From contig CAVXSD010000006.1 in the NCBI GenBank assembly GCA_963764305.1, forward strand, positions 434,001 through 498,000: DNA of 64,000 nucleotides. The letters run 5' to 3'. Position 1 is the first letter of the stretch. Every line of letters starts with the position of its first letter. This DNA comes from Bog-473 sp963764305. Its GTDB lineage: Bacteria > Actinomycetota > Acidimicrobiia > Acidimicrobiales > RAAP-2. The notes beneath the pieces are model-generated. The model was given only the letters and a program-made list of their open reading frames with translations. It was not told where the DNA came from and ran no database searches. This document shows, piece by piece, positions 38,668 through 47,802 of the stretch. The position numbers and the translations under genes are program-made.

Positions 38668-41425
38668 TCATCCCTTGGCGGCAGCCCAGCTTGGTCCCGT
38701 CGCCACGGAGATGGTGAGGGGGACCTTGAGGTCCGCCGCCCCGGTCAGGGCGGACTCGGTGAGGCGGTGCACGTCTTGCTCCTCCCCCGGCGCCACCTCG
38801 ACGATCACCTCGTCGTGGACCTGGAGCACGAGCCGGCTCCCGAGCTTCTGCGCCTCGAGGTCGCGATCGAGCCGTACCAGGGCCACCTTGAAGATGTCGG
38901 CCGCCAGGCCCTGGATCCCGGCGTTCATCGCCTGGCGCTCGGCCGCCTGGCGCACCCGGTAGTTCGACGCCTGCAGGTCCGGCAGGGGCCGGACGCGGCC
39001 GAACATGGTGCGGGTGGCGCCGCGGATCTTGGCGTCGGCCACCGCGTGGTCCATGTACTGCCGCACGAGCGGGAAGGCGCCGAAGTAGCTCTCCATGATG
39101 GCGGCCGCCTCCTCGACGGCGACGCCCAGGCGCTGGCTGAGGCCGTAGGCCTCCATGCCGTAGGCCAGGCCGTAGGAAACCATCTTGGAGTACTCGCGCT
39201 GCGTGTGGGTCACCTCCTCGGGAGGGATGCCGTACACGGCCGCCGCCACCGTCCGGTGCACGTCCGACCCCGAGGTCAGCGCGTCGATGAGTCCCGGGTC
39301 CTCCGAGAGGTGCGCGATGCAGCGCAGCTCTACCTGGTCGTAGTCGGCCACCAGGAAGCTGCACCCCTCCGCCGGCACGAAGGCACGCCGGAACTGCTTG
39401 CCGAGCTCGGTGCGCACCGGGATGTTGTGCAGGTTCGGGCGGTCAGACGAGATGCGCCCCGTCCGCGCCACCGTCTGCCCGAAGGAGGCGTGGATGCGGC
39501 CGTCGGCTGCCACCTCGGCCAGCAGGCTCTCCCCGTAGGTGGAGCGCAGCTTCTCGACCTCGCGGTACGAAAGCAGTGCCTCGATGATCGGGTGATGGCC
39601 GCGCAGGCTCTCGAGCGTCTGCGCGTCCGTCGAGAAGCCGGTCTTGGTCTTCTTGCCGGGGGTGAGGCCGAGCTCGTCGTAGAGCACGGTGCGCAGCTGC
39701 GGCGTGGAGTTGACGTTGAACTCGTGACCGGCGCACTCCTGCACGGCGGCCTGGAGCGTGGCGGCGGAGGCCTTGAGGGAATCGGCGATCGCCTGCAGCT
39801 CGGACCGGTCGACCCCGATGCCGGCCACCTCCATCTTGGCCAGGACCCGCACCAACGGCGTCTCGATCTCGTCGTGCAGCATCTCCATGTCCTCGGTGAC
39901 GAGGCGGTGCCGGAAGCCGGCGGCCATGGCGGCGACATCGGCGGCTTCGCCCGCTCCCTCCTGGGCCAGGTCGCGCTCGGTCTCGCCGGGCTCGGTGATG
40001 TCGAGGCTCAGCTGGCCTGTCTGCTCGCGCAGCTGCGACAGCTCGTACTCCCCCGTCGAGGCGTCGAGCAGGTAGGCGGCCACCGCCGTGTCCATCTCGA
40101 GGCCGGTGAGGTCGATGCCCACCGGCAGCAGCGAGCGCATGGCCTCCTTGACCTCATGGCCGAGGAAGGGGCGGGCCAGGATGGCGTTGAGCTTCTTGAC
40201 CACCGAGGCCGCCCCGAGCAGTGCGGCGGGCACCAGGACGCCCAGGCCGGCCTCGTCGCCCTCGGTGGCGACGAGGACCAGCGCCACCAGCTCGCTCCGC
40301 CCGGGCATACCGTTCCACCGGGCGGCCAGGGCCAGCCGGCCGCGGCCGAGCTCGGACAGGCGGCGTGGTGACCTCGGCCGCCGACGTGGGCAATGCCACG
40401 TCGCGCAGCGCGAAGAGCGGTCCGGCCGGTTCCGCCGCTGCGGGGCGGCCGCGGGAGGCGGCCGCGACCGCGGCCTCGGCGCCCTTGGCCGGGGGGCCGG
40501 TGCTCCCGGGGACCGGCTCGCCGAGTGCGCCGGCGTCGAGGAGCTCCTCCAGGCGGTTCCAGACGGTCTTCATCTCGAAGCGGTCGAACGTGGCCGCCGC
40601 CGTGGCGCGGTCCCACCCGCCCAGCTCCAGGTGGCCCACGTCGACGTCGAGGGGCACGTCGCGCACGAGCGGGATGATGCGGGCGTTCGAGCGGGCCAGT
40701 TCCTCGTTCTCCGCGAGGTTCTCGCGCAGCTTCGGCGTCAGCGCGTCGAGGCTCCCGAAGATCCCGTCGAGATCTCCGTAGGTGGTGAGGAGCTTCGCCG
40801 CGGTCTTCTCCCCCACGCCCGGCACGCCCGGCAGGTTGTCCGAAGGGTCGCCGCGCAGCGAGGCCAGCAGCACGTACTGCGACGGTGGCACCCCGCAACG
40901 GTCGAAGATGCCCGTCTCGTCGTACAGCGCGTAGTCGCTCACCCCGCGCTTGTTGTAGAGCACGCGCACGTAGGGGTCCTGCACGAGCTGGAAGCTGTCG
41001 CGGTCGCCCGTGACGATGACGACCTCCCACTGACGTTCCGCCGCCTCGGTGGCCAGCGTGGCGATGACGTCGTCGGCCTCGAACCCCGGCGCCTCGACCA
41101 CGGGGATGGCGAGGGACGCCATCACCTCACGGATCATGTCGAACTGGGGCGGGAGGAGCCAGGGCGTCTCGGCCCGGCCGGCCTTGTAGTCCTCGAGGAT
41201 CTCGTCCCGGAACGTCGCGCCGGGGGCGTCGAAGGCGACGGCCAGGGCCGAGGGGCGCTGCTCCCGGATCAGGTACACCAGCATGGAGGAGAAGCCATGG
41301 ACCGCGTTGGTGACCAGGCCGGTCGAGGTGGCCAGCGTGTCGGGCAGCGCAAAGTAGGCCCGGAAGGCCAGCGACATGCCATCGAGCAGCAGCAGCGGTC
41401 CCGATCGCTCCTGCCCTGATGCCAT
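38668..41425 (-). CDS. polA: DNA polymerase I, interrupted by a one-base frameshift
   Basis: Full-length DNA polymerase I in two frames. The N-terminal 5' nuclease has LLLDGMSLAFRAYFAL, FEADDVIATLA, TGDRDSFQLV and GVPGVGEKTA. The frame shifts near 40366, after AAEVTTPP; the other frame resumes at RRLSELGRGRLALAARWNG and continues with a degenerate 3'-5' exonuclease-like region and the polymerase domain. Motif A is VADYDQVELRC, motif B REYSKMVSYGLAYGM and motif C LQVHDEVIVEV. An essential-type repair polymerase with both halves conserved suggests an assembly indel. It starts 11 bases after the response regulator. Confidence 0.93.
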
Positions 41426-41435
41426 TACGTCGACA

Positions 41436-42053
41436 CTAGGGGGTCAGCGTGCCGTCGACGACCTGCTGCGCGACGTCGCGCATACGGGCACGCGTCTGCA
41501 TGGCGGTGCGCTGAATGAAGCCGAACGCCTCGTCCTCGGGCAAGTCGGCCCGGTCCATCAGGGTCTGCTTGGCCTCGTCGACCAAGCGGCGCGTGGCGAT
41601 CTTGTCCTCGGCGCCGTCGGAGGAATGTTCAGCCTCGTCCGCCTCAATGGCCCAGTCCTGGCGCGCCCTGGCCAGCACGTCCACGATGGCCGGCAACAGC
41701 TCGCGCGGCTGGAACGGCTTGATGAGATAGGCCGACACCCCCGAGTCACGCGCCTCCTCGATGAGGTCGCGCTGGCTGAACGCCGTGAGGAGGAGCACCG
41801 CAACCTGGTGGCGCGTGGTGATCTCCCGGGCGGCGCGCAGGCCGTCCATGCCGGGCATCTTGACGTCGAGGATGACCAGGTCGGGACGGTGCTCCTCGAC
41901 CAGGGTCACCGCCTCGTCCCCGCGGCCGGTCTCCCCCACGACGTCGTAGCCGGCCGTCATCAGGATCTCCTTGAGGTCGAGGCGCACGATGGCCTCGTCC
42001 TCGGCGATCACGACGCGGGCAAGGGTGGACGAGTTGTCGGCGGCCGTCACCAT
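41436..42053 (-). CDS. pdtaR: ANTAR-domain response regulator (PdtaR-like)
   Basis: A 205-residue response regulator. The receiver domain has the acidic pair EDE near residue 18, the phospho-acceptor Asp in VILDVKMPGMDG, TAFSQ, and the conserved Lys in LIKPF. The C-terminal three-helix ANTAR RNA-binding domain (TRRLVDEAKQTLMDRADLPEDEAFGFIQRTAMQTRARM) binds hairpins in target mRNAs and relieves termination. In mycobacteria PdtaR pairs with the kinase PdtaS; no kinase is in this window. The location immediately upstream of polA is conserved in actinobacteria. Confidence 0.9.
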   Translation of the reverse strand: MVTAADNSSTLARVVIAEDEAIVRLDLKEILMTAGYDVVGETGRGDEAVTLVEEHRPDLVILDVKMPGMDGLRAAREITTRHQVAVLLLTAFSQRDLIEEARDSGVSAYLIKPFQPRELLPAIVDVLARARQDWAIEADEAEHSSDGAEDKIATRRLVDEAKQTLMDRADLPEDEAFGFIQRTAMQTRARMRDVAQQVVDGTLTP

Positions 42054-42086
42054 ACGACCCGGGCCGTCACAACCCGACGGGTGCCG

Positions 42087-42380
42087 TCACGACTTGCCCG
42101 TGGTGACGGCGGCGAGGAGCTCGTCCCGGCGGCGCTCGAGGTCGCCAACGACCTTGACCAGCGCATCACGGGCGCGCACCATGGCGTCGGCGTGGCGCGC
42201 CGCCTCGTTGTGCTCCTGGCTGGCCAGCGGGGTCTCCGACACGAGAGCGCGCACGCGCGCCTCGTCGGCCGACTCTTGCACGACAGCCAACTGCTCATTC
42301 AGCACAGCCAACTCCTCCCGCGCCCGGACCAGCCGGGTGTGGACATCTCTGATCCGCCGCTCCAAGAGGACGCGATGCAT
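42087..42380 (-). CDS. small coiled-coil protein of unknown function
   Basis: A 97-residue highly helical protein made of heptad-like stretches (VRAREELAVLNEQLAVVQE; VKVVGDLERRRDELLAAV). There is no signal peptide or membrane span. It lies between menC and the response regulator with gaps of 6 and 33 bases on the same strand, so it is very probably co-transcribed. I do not recognise a named domain. Confidence 0.65.
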   Translation of the reverse strand: MHRVLLERRIRDVHTRLVRAREELAVLNEQLAVVQESADEARVRALVSETPLASQEHNEAARHADAMVRARDALVKVVGDLERRRDELLAAVTTGKS

Positions 42381-42386
42381 GGAGCG

Positions 42387-43544
42387 TCAAGTGTAGGTGG
42401 CGGGGAACCAGCGACGCCGCGCATCGAGCTTCTCGAGAACCGGTCCCTCGGGCGGGTTCCAGATCCCGGGGCCGGAGGGCACCTTGACCCATCCACCGAC
42501 CACGGGCGGGTAGCCACAGGGGTCGATCGCCAGATAGTCCGCCGGGTTCCCGACGTCGCTGACCAGGCCCGTCGCGTCCTGGCCCAACCGGGCGGCCAGG
42601 GCCAGGTTCGCGGCCCGCCCTAGTCCCGCCTCGAAGAAGCCGCCGACGAAGGCCGGCACGCCCGCCGCGGCGCACGCAGCGTGTGCGGCGCGGGTGGCAC
42701 GCACGCCCCCGAGGCGCGCCGGCTTGAGGCATGCCATGGCGCACGACCCGTTGCGCAGTGCGTCGGTGACCCGCCGCGGCGACGAGAGCGATTCGTCGAG
42801 GCAGATCGGGACCGGCAGTCGGCGCGCCAGTTGGGCGTGGGCGACGAGGTCGGCCGGCGGCAGTGGCTGCTCGATGCAGAGCACGTCGAAATCGGCCAGC
42901 CCGCTCAGCACGGCGACGTCGTCCGCGCCCGCCCCGAACGACCCGTTGGCGTCGACCTGGAGGACGAGGTCGGGGTGATCGGCCCGGACGGCCTGGACCG
43001 GCTCGAGCTCCCAGCCGGGCTCGATCTTCATGCGGATCCGGGCTGCACCGGACGCGACCGCGGCGTCGACCTCGTGGCGCAGCGCGCCAACGTCGTGCCC
43101 GGCGGGGATCCCCACGACGGCGCCGACCGCCACCGTCTCGAAGCCCGCCCCGATCCCGAGCTCATCGGCCAGTGCGCGCCTTCCCGCACGCAGTTCGGCG
43201 TCCGAGACCGCCATCTCGAAGGCGGCGGCGAGCATCCGGTCGACCGGCGAGCTCCCGAAGAGCTGGGCGATCCCGGCCCCGGCCGGCAGGCGGCCCTCCC
43301 GGGCCCGAGTCGCTTCGGAGAGGCGGGGCACACCCCGGTCGGCGGCGGCCTGTTCCACCACGGAGAGCGCGGGGTCCACCGCCGTGCCCCCCGCCAGGGC
43401 GGCGCACTCGCCCCAGCCCTCGGCCTCCTCGGCCACGACCCGCACGAAGAGCAGCGGACGCACCCGGTGCACCCCGGCGGCCGTGCCGATGTCCTGGCGA
43501 AACGGGAGGTCGACGTGGACGAGCTCGACGCCGGTGAGCTTCAT
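42387..43544 (-). CDS. menC: o-succinylbenzoate synthase / enolase-superfamily enzyme
   Basis: A 385-residue enolase-superfamily protein. The catalytic features are the first lysine in RIRMKIEPG, metal ligands Asp in QVDANGSF, Glu in CIEQPL and Asp in CLDESLSS, and the second lysine in ACLKPARLGG. This set matches MenC (dehydration of SHCHC in menaquinone synthesis) and N-succinylamino-acid racemases, which are hard to separate by sequence. The ATG at 43544 (MKLTGVELV) is the natural start. No other men genes are nearby. It is divergent from the tRNA-Leu gene. Confidence 0.82.
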   Translation of the reverse strand: MKLTGVELVHVDLPFRQDIGTAAGVHRVRPLLFVRVVAEEAEGWGECAALAGGTAVDPALSVVEQAAADRGVPRLSEATRAREGRLPAGAGIAQLFGSSPVDRMLAAAFEMAVSDAELRAGRRALADELGIGAGFETVAVGAVVGIPAGHDVGALRHEVDAAVASGAARIRMKIEPGWELEPVQAVRADHPDLVLQVDANGSFGAGADDVAVLSGLADFDVLCIEQPLPPADLVAHAQLARRLPVPICLDESLSSPRRVTDALRNGSCAMACLKPARLGGVRATRAAHAACAAAGVPAFVGGFFEAGLGRAANLALAARLGQDATGLVSDVGNPADYLAIDPCGYPPVVGGWVKVPSGPGIWNPPEGPVLEKLDARRRWFPATYT

Positions 43545-43562
43545 GGTGGCGGCGCTCCCACC

Positions 43563-43591
43563 CTGCCACCGTAGATGGCAGCTTGTACGAT
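43563..43591 (+). promoter_or_regulatory. probable tRNA-Leu promoter
   Basis: A TACGAT -10 hexamer at 43586-43591 lies 10 bases before the tRNA, with CTGCCA at 43563-43568 as a possible -35 box after a 17-base spacer. Position and spacing fit a housekeeping sigma-factor promoter. Confidence 0.5.
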
Positions 43592-43601
43592 GAGCGTCCT
43601 C

Positions 43602-43684
43602 GCCCGGATGGCGGAATGGCAGACGCGGCGGCCTCAAAAGCCGCTGTCCGAAAGGGCGTGCGGGTTCGAGTCCCGCTCCGGGCA
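43602..43684 (+). tRNA. tRNA-Leu (anticodon CAA)
   Basis: An 83-base class II tRNA. The acceptor arms GCCCGGA and TCCGGGC pair perfectly with discriminator A at 43684. The anticodon stem GCGGC/GCCGC encloses the loop CTCAAAA, giving anticodon CAA. A long variable arm (TGTCCGAAAGGGCG) and the TPsiC arm GCGGGTTCGAGTCCCGC are present. CCA is not encoded. Its 3' end, from 43664, is duplicated exactly at 61135-61157 and marks an integration site. Confidence 0.97.
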
Positions 43685-43686
43685 CG
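43664..43686 (+). other. attachment-site half (left), 3' end of tRNA-Leu
   Basis: The last 21 bases of tRNA-Leu plus two following bases are repeated without mismatch at 61135-61157. Integration into a tRNA 3' end regenerates the gene and leaves such a copy at the far end. This copy belongs to the intact tRNA. Confidence 0.8.
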
Positions 43687-43868
43687 ACGTATTCCCTAGT
43701 CACAGACCACGACAGGCGACCCTAATCGGTCCGTTTAGTGTAAAACGTTCGTGTAAGACGGCTCCATCCCGGCGATCGAGGATATGGCGCCCGTATGCGC
43801 CAGCGTAGCGCTTGTTCGACGAACACCAGCTTCGACCGGCCGCTCGGGACGACCGTCCTCGCCTGGTG

Positions 43869-44345
43869 TCAAGCGGTCCCGTCGCGCGGTTCGAAGATGA
43901 TCACGGGCGTCTCCGTCGACCGCTGGCTGGCATACCCGTCGAGCCGTGGATCGACCGCGGTCCAGCGCTGCCACAGCCGATCACGCTCCTGCCCCGCGGC
44001 CGGCCGTGCGCGCACCGGACGCGGATGCTGGTCGGTCAGCCGAACAACGGCGTCTGGGTGAGCCTCGAGGTTGAGCCACCACGATGGATGACCCTCGTCC
44101 CAGCCGTTCATCGCGGTCGATATGAGGTTCGGGCCATCTTCGAGGTAGCCGATGATGACGCTGCGCTCCTGGCCGGACTTGCGCCCGATGGTCGTGAGAC
44201 GAAGGGCACCCCAGCCGCGCTTGTTTGACGTCGTCCACAGGAAGCGACCGCCACTGAGTCGGTAGAGCGCTCGATGAGCGCGCCAGGCCCAGTGGACGAA
44301 CCACGGCGGCGGGTGTTTCGGAGGTCGGGGTGCCGAAGTACTCAT
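43869..44345 (-). CDS. nitroreductase/deazaflavin-dependent oxidoreductase (DDN family)
   Basis: A 158-residue protein of the F420-dependent DDN/DUF385 family: LTTIGRKSGQERSVIIGYLEDG and LISTAMNGWDEGHPSWWLNLEAHPDAVV are the family's core strands and cofactor-binding segment, and the C-terminal RLWQRWTAVDPRLDGYASQRST follows the usual pattern. Members use F420H2 to reduce quinones or nitroaromatic compounds. The ATG at 44345 fits the family length. It is the first gene inside the island and lies divergent to the first IS110 transposase. Confidence 0.85.
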   Translation of the reverse strand: MSTSAPRPPKHPPPWFVHWAWRAHRALYRLSGGRFLWTTSNKRGWGALRLTTIGRKSGQERSVIIGYLEDGPNLISTAMNGWDEGHPSWWLNLEAHPDAVVRLTDQHPRPVRARPAAGQERDRLWQRWTAVDPRLDGYASQRSTETPVIIFEPRDGTA

Positions 44346-44532
44346 CGTTGACTCCAAAGGGGGCCGTGCCCCCAAACATACGCCGAAGCTCGCGCGATAT
44401 GGCACGTCGTCCGTGGTGGTGCCGAGTGCCCCACCGACCTGATGCGATGAAGGGGCGGGGCCTCCGCCCCTCGTGAGATCCGAGCATGCTCGGTCTTGCA
44501 AAAGAAAACCTCGAAAAGAGGAGGAGGCCCCA
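44346..44532 (+). ncRNA. structured leader of IS110 element 1; possible bridge RNA region
   Basis: A 187-base noncoding gap upstream of the first IS110 transposase. It holds three perfect inverted repeats: GGGGGC/GCCCCC (44359-44373), AGGGGCGG/CCGCCCCT (44451-44471) and CCGAGCATGCTCGG (44480-44493). IS110-group elements encode their guide (bridge) RNA in the left noncoding end, so the position fits. No guide-target match was established. The first hairpin could instead regulate the divergent DDN gene. Confidence 0.35.
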
Positions 44533-45391
44533 ATGGGACAGTACGTCGGAATCGATTTGCATCGTCGTAGCACCACCATCGTCCGGATGGCAGAAGACGG
44601 GGAGGTGCTCGGCACCGAACGCTTCGTCAGCCAACCCTTCGAACTCGCCCAGGCCATGGCCGCCGCCGGGCCCGAGCCCGAGGTGGTCCTCGAATCCACC
44701 TATGGCTGGTACTGGGCGGCCGATCTGCTCCAAGACCTGGGCGCCCACGTGCACCTCGCCCACGCGCTCGGCAACAACTGGGGCAACCGCCGGGTGAAGA
44801 ACGACGTGCGTGACGCCCAGGACCTGGCCGCCATGCTGCGTCTCGGGCGACTCGCCGAGGGCTGGATCGCGCCGCCAGAGGTCCGCGAGCTGCGCGAGCT
44901 GGTGCGCTACCGCTACTCGCTCGTGCGGCACCGCACCAGCGCCAAGGCCCAGATCCACGGTGTCATGGCCAAGAACGGGATCTTGCCCGTCGTCGGCGAG
45001 CTGTGGGGCCCGACCGGTCAGGCCCAACTCGACCGCCTCGAGCTCCCCGAGGCCTATTCGATGCGCCTCGACTCGTTGCGCAACCTCCTCGACGTCTACG
45101 AGGCGGCCATCGCCGAACTCGACACGCACATCCATGCCGAGGTCAAGGCCGAACCCGGCTATCGGGCCGTCATGACGCTGCCCGGTGTGGGCAAGGTCAT
45201 CGGCGCCATCTTCGTGGCCGAGATCGGCGACATCACCCGTTTCGACTCGGCCAAGAAGCTCTGCAGCTGGGCCGGCCTCACCCCCAAGCACCGTGAGTCC
45301 GACGAGGTCGTCCATCGCGGGGCGATCACCAAGATGGCATGTGGGGCGGCCGGCCCACCGGGGGCCGGATCGCTGCCATCAGGAGGTGACT

Positions 45392-46417
45392 GTGACGATC
45401 ATCGGTGGGCTCGACATTCATCGAGCGCAACTTACGTACGACTACGTGGACCTCGTGACGGGCGAGTTCCACACCGGCCGGGTGGCTCCTGCGAACCGCG
45501 ACCACTTCCGCGCCTGGTTGGAGCGGTTCGACGGTTTCGAAGAGGTGGCATTCGCGCTCGAGGGATGCACAGGCTGGCGATACGTAGTCGAGGAGTTAGT
45601 ACGGGCGGGCGTGACTGCTCATGTGGCCGAACCGGCGGAAACAGCCGCTCTGCGAGGGAGGAAGAGCCGGGCTAAGACCGACCGGGCTGACGCTCGCCAC
45701 TTGCGCCAGCTGCTGGTCGACGGCCGGGTCCCCGAGTCGTGGATCCCGCCAGCCGAGGTCCTCGACGCCCGAGTACTGGTCCGCCTCTACAAAGACCTGG
45801 TCGATGAACGAACCGGTTGGCTGCAACGGGTGCACGCCAGCTTGTTCCATCACGGCGTTCCCGCCGCGGGAGGGAGTCTGGTGACCAACGCCGGTCGCGA
45901 GCTCGTGGCGTCGGCCGAGCTGCCCGCCGCGGGCCGTTGCGCGGTCGACACCGGGATGCGCCAAGTCGAGCGGTTGACCGAAGAAATGCTCCCACTGCGC
46001 CGGCAGATCACAGCTATCGGTTCTCGTCAGCCGGGCTGCAAAGCGCTGCAGTGCCACTACGGGATCGGACCGTTGCTCTCGGTGGCCATCTGGGAGGAGC
46101 TCGGCGACTGCCGCCGGTTCACCAGCTCTGACGACGCCGTGCGCCACACCGGTCTCGACGTGACGGTGTGGTCCTCCGACGGCAAGCGAACCCGAGGACA
46201 TCTGGCCAAACAAGGACCCCCGGTGCTGCGCTGGGCCCTGTATGAGGCTGCTGTGTACGCGGCCCGACCCACCTCCCCCGACTATGCCTACTACCGTCAG
46301 CTCCGCCAACGCCTCGACGCGCACTTGGTGTTGATAACCATCGCCCGCAAGCTCGCCCGACGCTGCTATCACAGTCTGCGCAACGTTGGCGACGCCGCCT
46401 ACCCAGTCGCTGCTTGA
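45392..46417 (+). CDS. IS110-family transposase (element 2, IS1111 subgroup)
   Basis: A 341-residue transposase, apparently intact. N-terminal IIGGLDIHRAQLTYD has the first catalytic Asp, FALEGCTGWRYV the Glu, and KTDRADARHLRQLL the Asp pair. The C-terminal domain has YGIGPLLSVAIWEELGD, TGLDVTVWSSDGKRTRGHLAKQG and PVLRWALYEAAVYAA. The GTG at 45392 has an AGGAGG site seven bases upstream. These enzymes cut and join DNA using an RNA guide and a catalytic Asp/Ser pair, leaving no conventional target duplication. Confidence 0.9.
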   Translation: MTIIGGLDIHRAQLTYDYVDLVTGEFHTGRVAPANRDHFRAWLERFDGFEEVAFALEGCTGWRYVVEELVRAGVTAHVAEPAETAALRGRKSRAKTDRADARHLRQLLVDGRVPESWIPPAEVLDARVLVRLYKDLVDERTGWLQRVHASLFHHGVPAAGGSLVTNAGRELVASAELPAAGRCAVDTGMRQVERLTEEMLPLRRQITAIGSRQPGCKALQCHYGIGPLLSVAIWEELGDCRRFTSSDDAVRHTGLDVTVWSSDGKRTRGHLAKQGPPVLRWALYEAAVYAARPTSPDYAYYRQLRQRLDAHLVLITIARKLARRCYHSLRNVGDAAYPVAA

Positions 46418-46907
46418 CCTTGAGTCCGGACCGTCGCGTCGCGTCCAACCATTGATGATCTGCGGCCAGCTCCCGCAACCCTGTTGCTGCCAGCCTGTCT
46501 GGACAGCCGACCAAGAACGAGCGGCCGCACCACGTTCGTCGGGACACCCCGAACGCCATCTTGCAGCCGGCCCACATCGCCGAGCGCCGAGATAAGCAGG
46601 GACGCCCGCAACCCCCGGACCCAACCCAAGCGTCCAACAGAAGGAGGATCATCGGCCCCAAAACGAGCAGCAGCATCCAAGAAGCCCTGTCGGACTTCCT
46701 AGACCCATTGTGCTCGCGGGCAGCTGACCGGGCCGTCAAGGCTTCCCCTACGGGCGGGCCCTCGAGCCGGCCTTGACCGCCCTCACTCCGCTCCGACCCC
46801 CTGCGCGGTTGTTTCAACGCGGGTTTGGCTGCGCCACACTTCACCTCACCCCAACCAAGCCAAACCAACCAACCGGTCTCTGGACACTGACAGGCCCCAC
46901 AGATAAG
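46418..46907 (+). ncRNA. noncoding 3' region of element 2; candidate seekRNA (bridge RNA) locus
   Basis: A 490-base noncoding stretch between the transposase stop and the right tip. In IS1111-group elements the guide RNA is encoded downstream of the transposase. The 12-base string AGATAAGCAGGG at 46590-46601 exactly repeats the right junction at 46901-46912, which spans the element tip (GATAAG) and the target (CAGGG). This could be a guide sequence or a trace of another junction. The RNA itself is inferred, not seen. Confidence 0.4.
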
Positions 46908-47117
46908 CAGGGCTCACCGCTCGTGCGCTGGGCGGCCATCGAGGCCGTGGGCAACTACCGGGCCAAAGGCAACGAGAAGCTGCGCGCCGACTACAAACGC
47001 ATCGCCGAGCACGCTGGCAAGTACAAGGCCCGGGTGGCCGTCGCCCGAAAGCTCTTGACCCTCGTTTTCTACGCGATGCGCGACGGAGAAGTCCGATGCC
47101 TCCAGGCCCCGGCCTGA

Positions 47118-47802
47118 GTCTCGGCCACGGACCGACGCGAGCTCGACGAACGCCGTGGCCCACCGACTCCGGTGTGGCCGTTGTTTCTGATTGAGCCCGT
47201 CGGGACGTGGCCGAACCCCATCATGTGCGGAGATCGACGAATGAATGGCTGGCTGCCCACGGGAGCGTGACAGAACCCACAGCAGTGATGGGAACTCGCA
47301 GCACCACATAGGCGTCCTCGAACACGATGCGCCGCTCGCCGCCGGCATCAACGCCAAGCCTTCGGCGGGCATCGCCCGGCGTTGACCCCGTCGACTCGCT
47401 GGCGCGCGTCGTCGTTTAGGACGCCGTTGAGTGATTCAGGAACAAACTTCTCGGACCAAGCCCTTGACACGGCCTCGCCCCTTCATGAACGGCGTTCGGG
47501 GGCATTTAGCGTTGGTTCCGGGCATCCACCGATTTGGCGGAAGCCTTTCGTGGGGTGCGTCGGGTCGGTTCTTCTGGCTTGACTGAACTGGGGATCGGAG
47601 CGAGCGACAGCTCGACTCCATAACGGTGATCGTCGACCAGACGAGCCTCCCGACGCACGTGCATCCCTGTTCTGGAACTCGGTGGCCGATCATGGAGTCG
47701 GACCCCTGCTTCTGAATGTCTGGATGGTCACACCCCTGCGGAACGTGCACCGGTCGACGACGGAGAGCCGACTGATCAGTCATCGAGCGAAAGGACCATG
47801 TC
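47118..47802 (+). other. noncoding stretch between IS110 elements 1 and 3
   Basis: A 685-base gap without a credible gene. It should contain the right end of element 1 and the left end of element 3, including a possible bridge RNA for element 3 just upstream of 47803. Inverted strings such as ACTCCAT (47615-47621) and ATGGAGT (47693-47699) are present. I could not place the element ends. Confidence 0.5.

Larger units (their letters stand above)
45334..46907 (+). mobile_element. IS1111-type IS110-family element 2, inserted into element 1
   Basis: A 1574-base insertion between the AAG and CAG codons of the ITK-QGS motif of element 1. Its ends carry subterminal inverted repeats TGTGGGGC (45340-45347) and GCCCCACA (46894-46901), each six bases from the tip (ATGGCA and GATAAG). 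Subterminal repeats with short tips are characteristic of the IS1111 subgroup. AAG occurs at both junctions, so the exact crossover is ambiguous by three bases. Confidence 0.8.
44533..47117 (+). pseudogene. IS110-family transposase (element 1), split by insertion of element 2
   Basis: The N-terminal part (44533-45333) has the IS110 DEDD-type RuvC-like domain: YVGIDLHRRSTT, the LEST motif and KNDVRDAQDLAAML, then the C-terminal GVGKVIGAIFVAEIGDITRF and CSWAGLTPKHR. It stops making sense after HRGAITK at 45333. The C-terminal part, QGSPLVRWAAIEA onward to RCLQAPA, resumes at 46908-47117. Joining 45333 to 46908 restores one frame of about 336 residues, the normal length. The ATG at 44533 follows GAGGAGG. 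The gene is inactive unless the inserted element leaves. Confidence 0.88.

Noticed and set aside
47118..47802. Short frames between IS110 elements as real genes
   Set aside because: They lack ribosome-binding sites and family similarity, and overlap on both strands; the stretch is better explained as IS noncoding ends.
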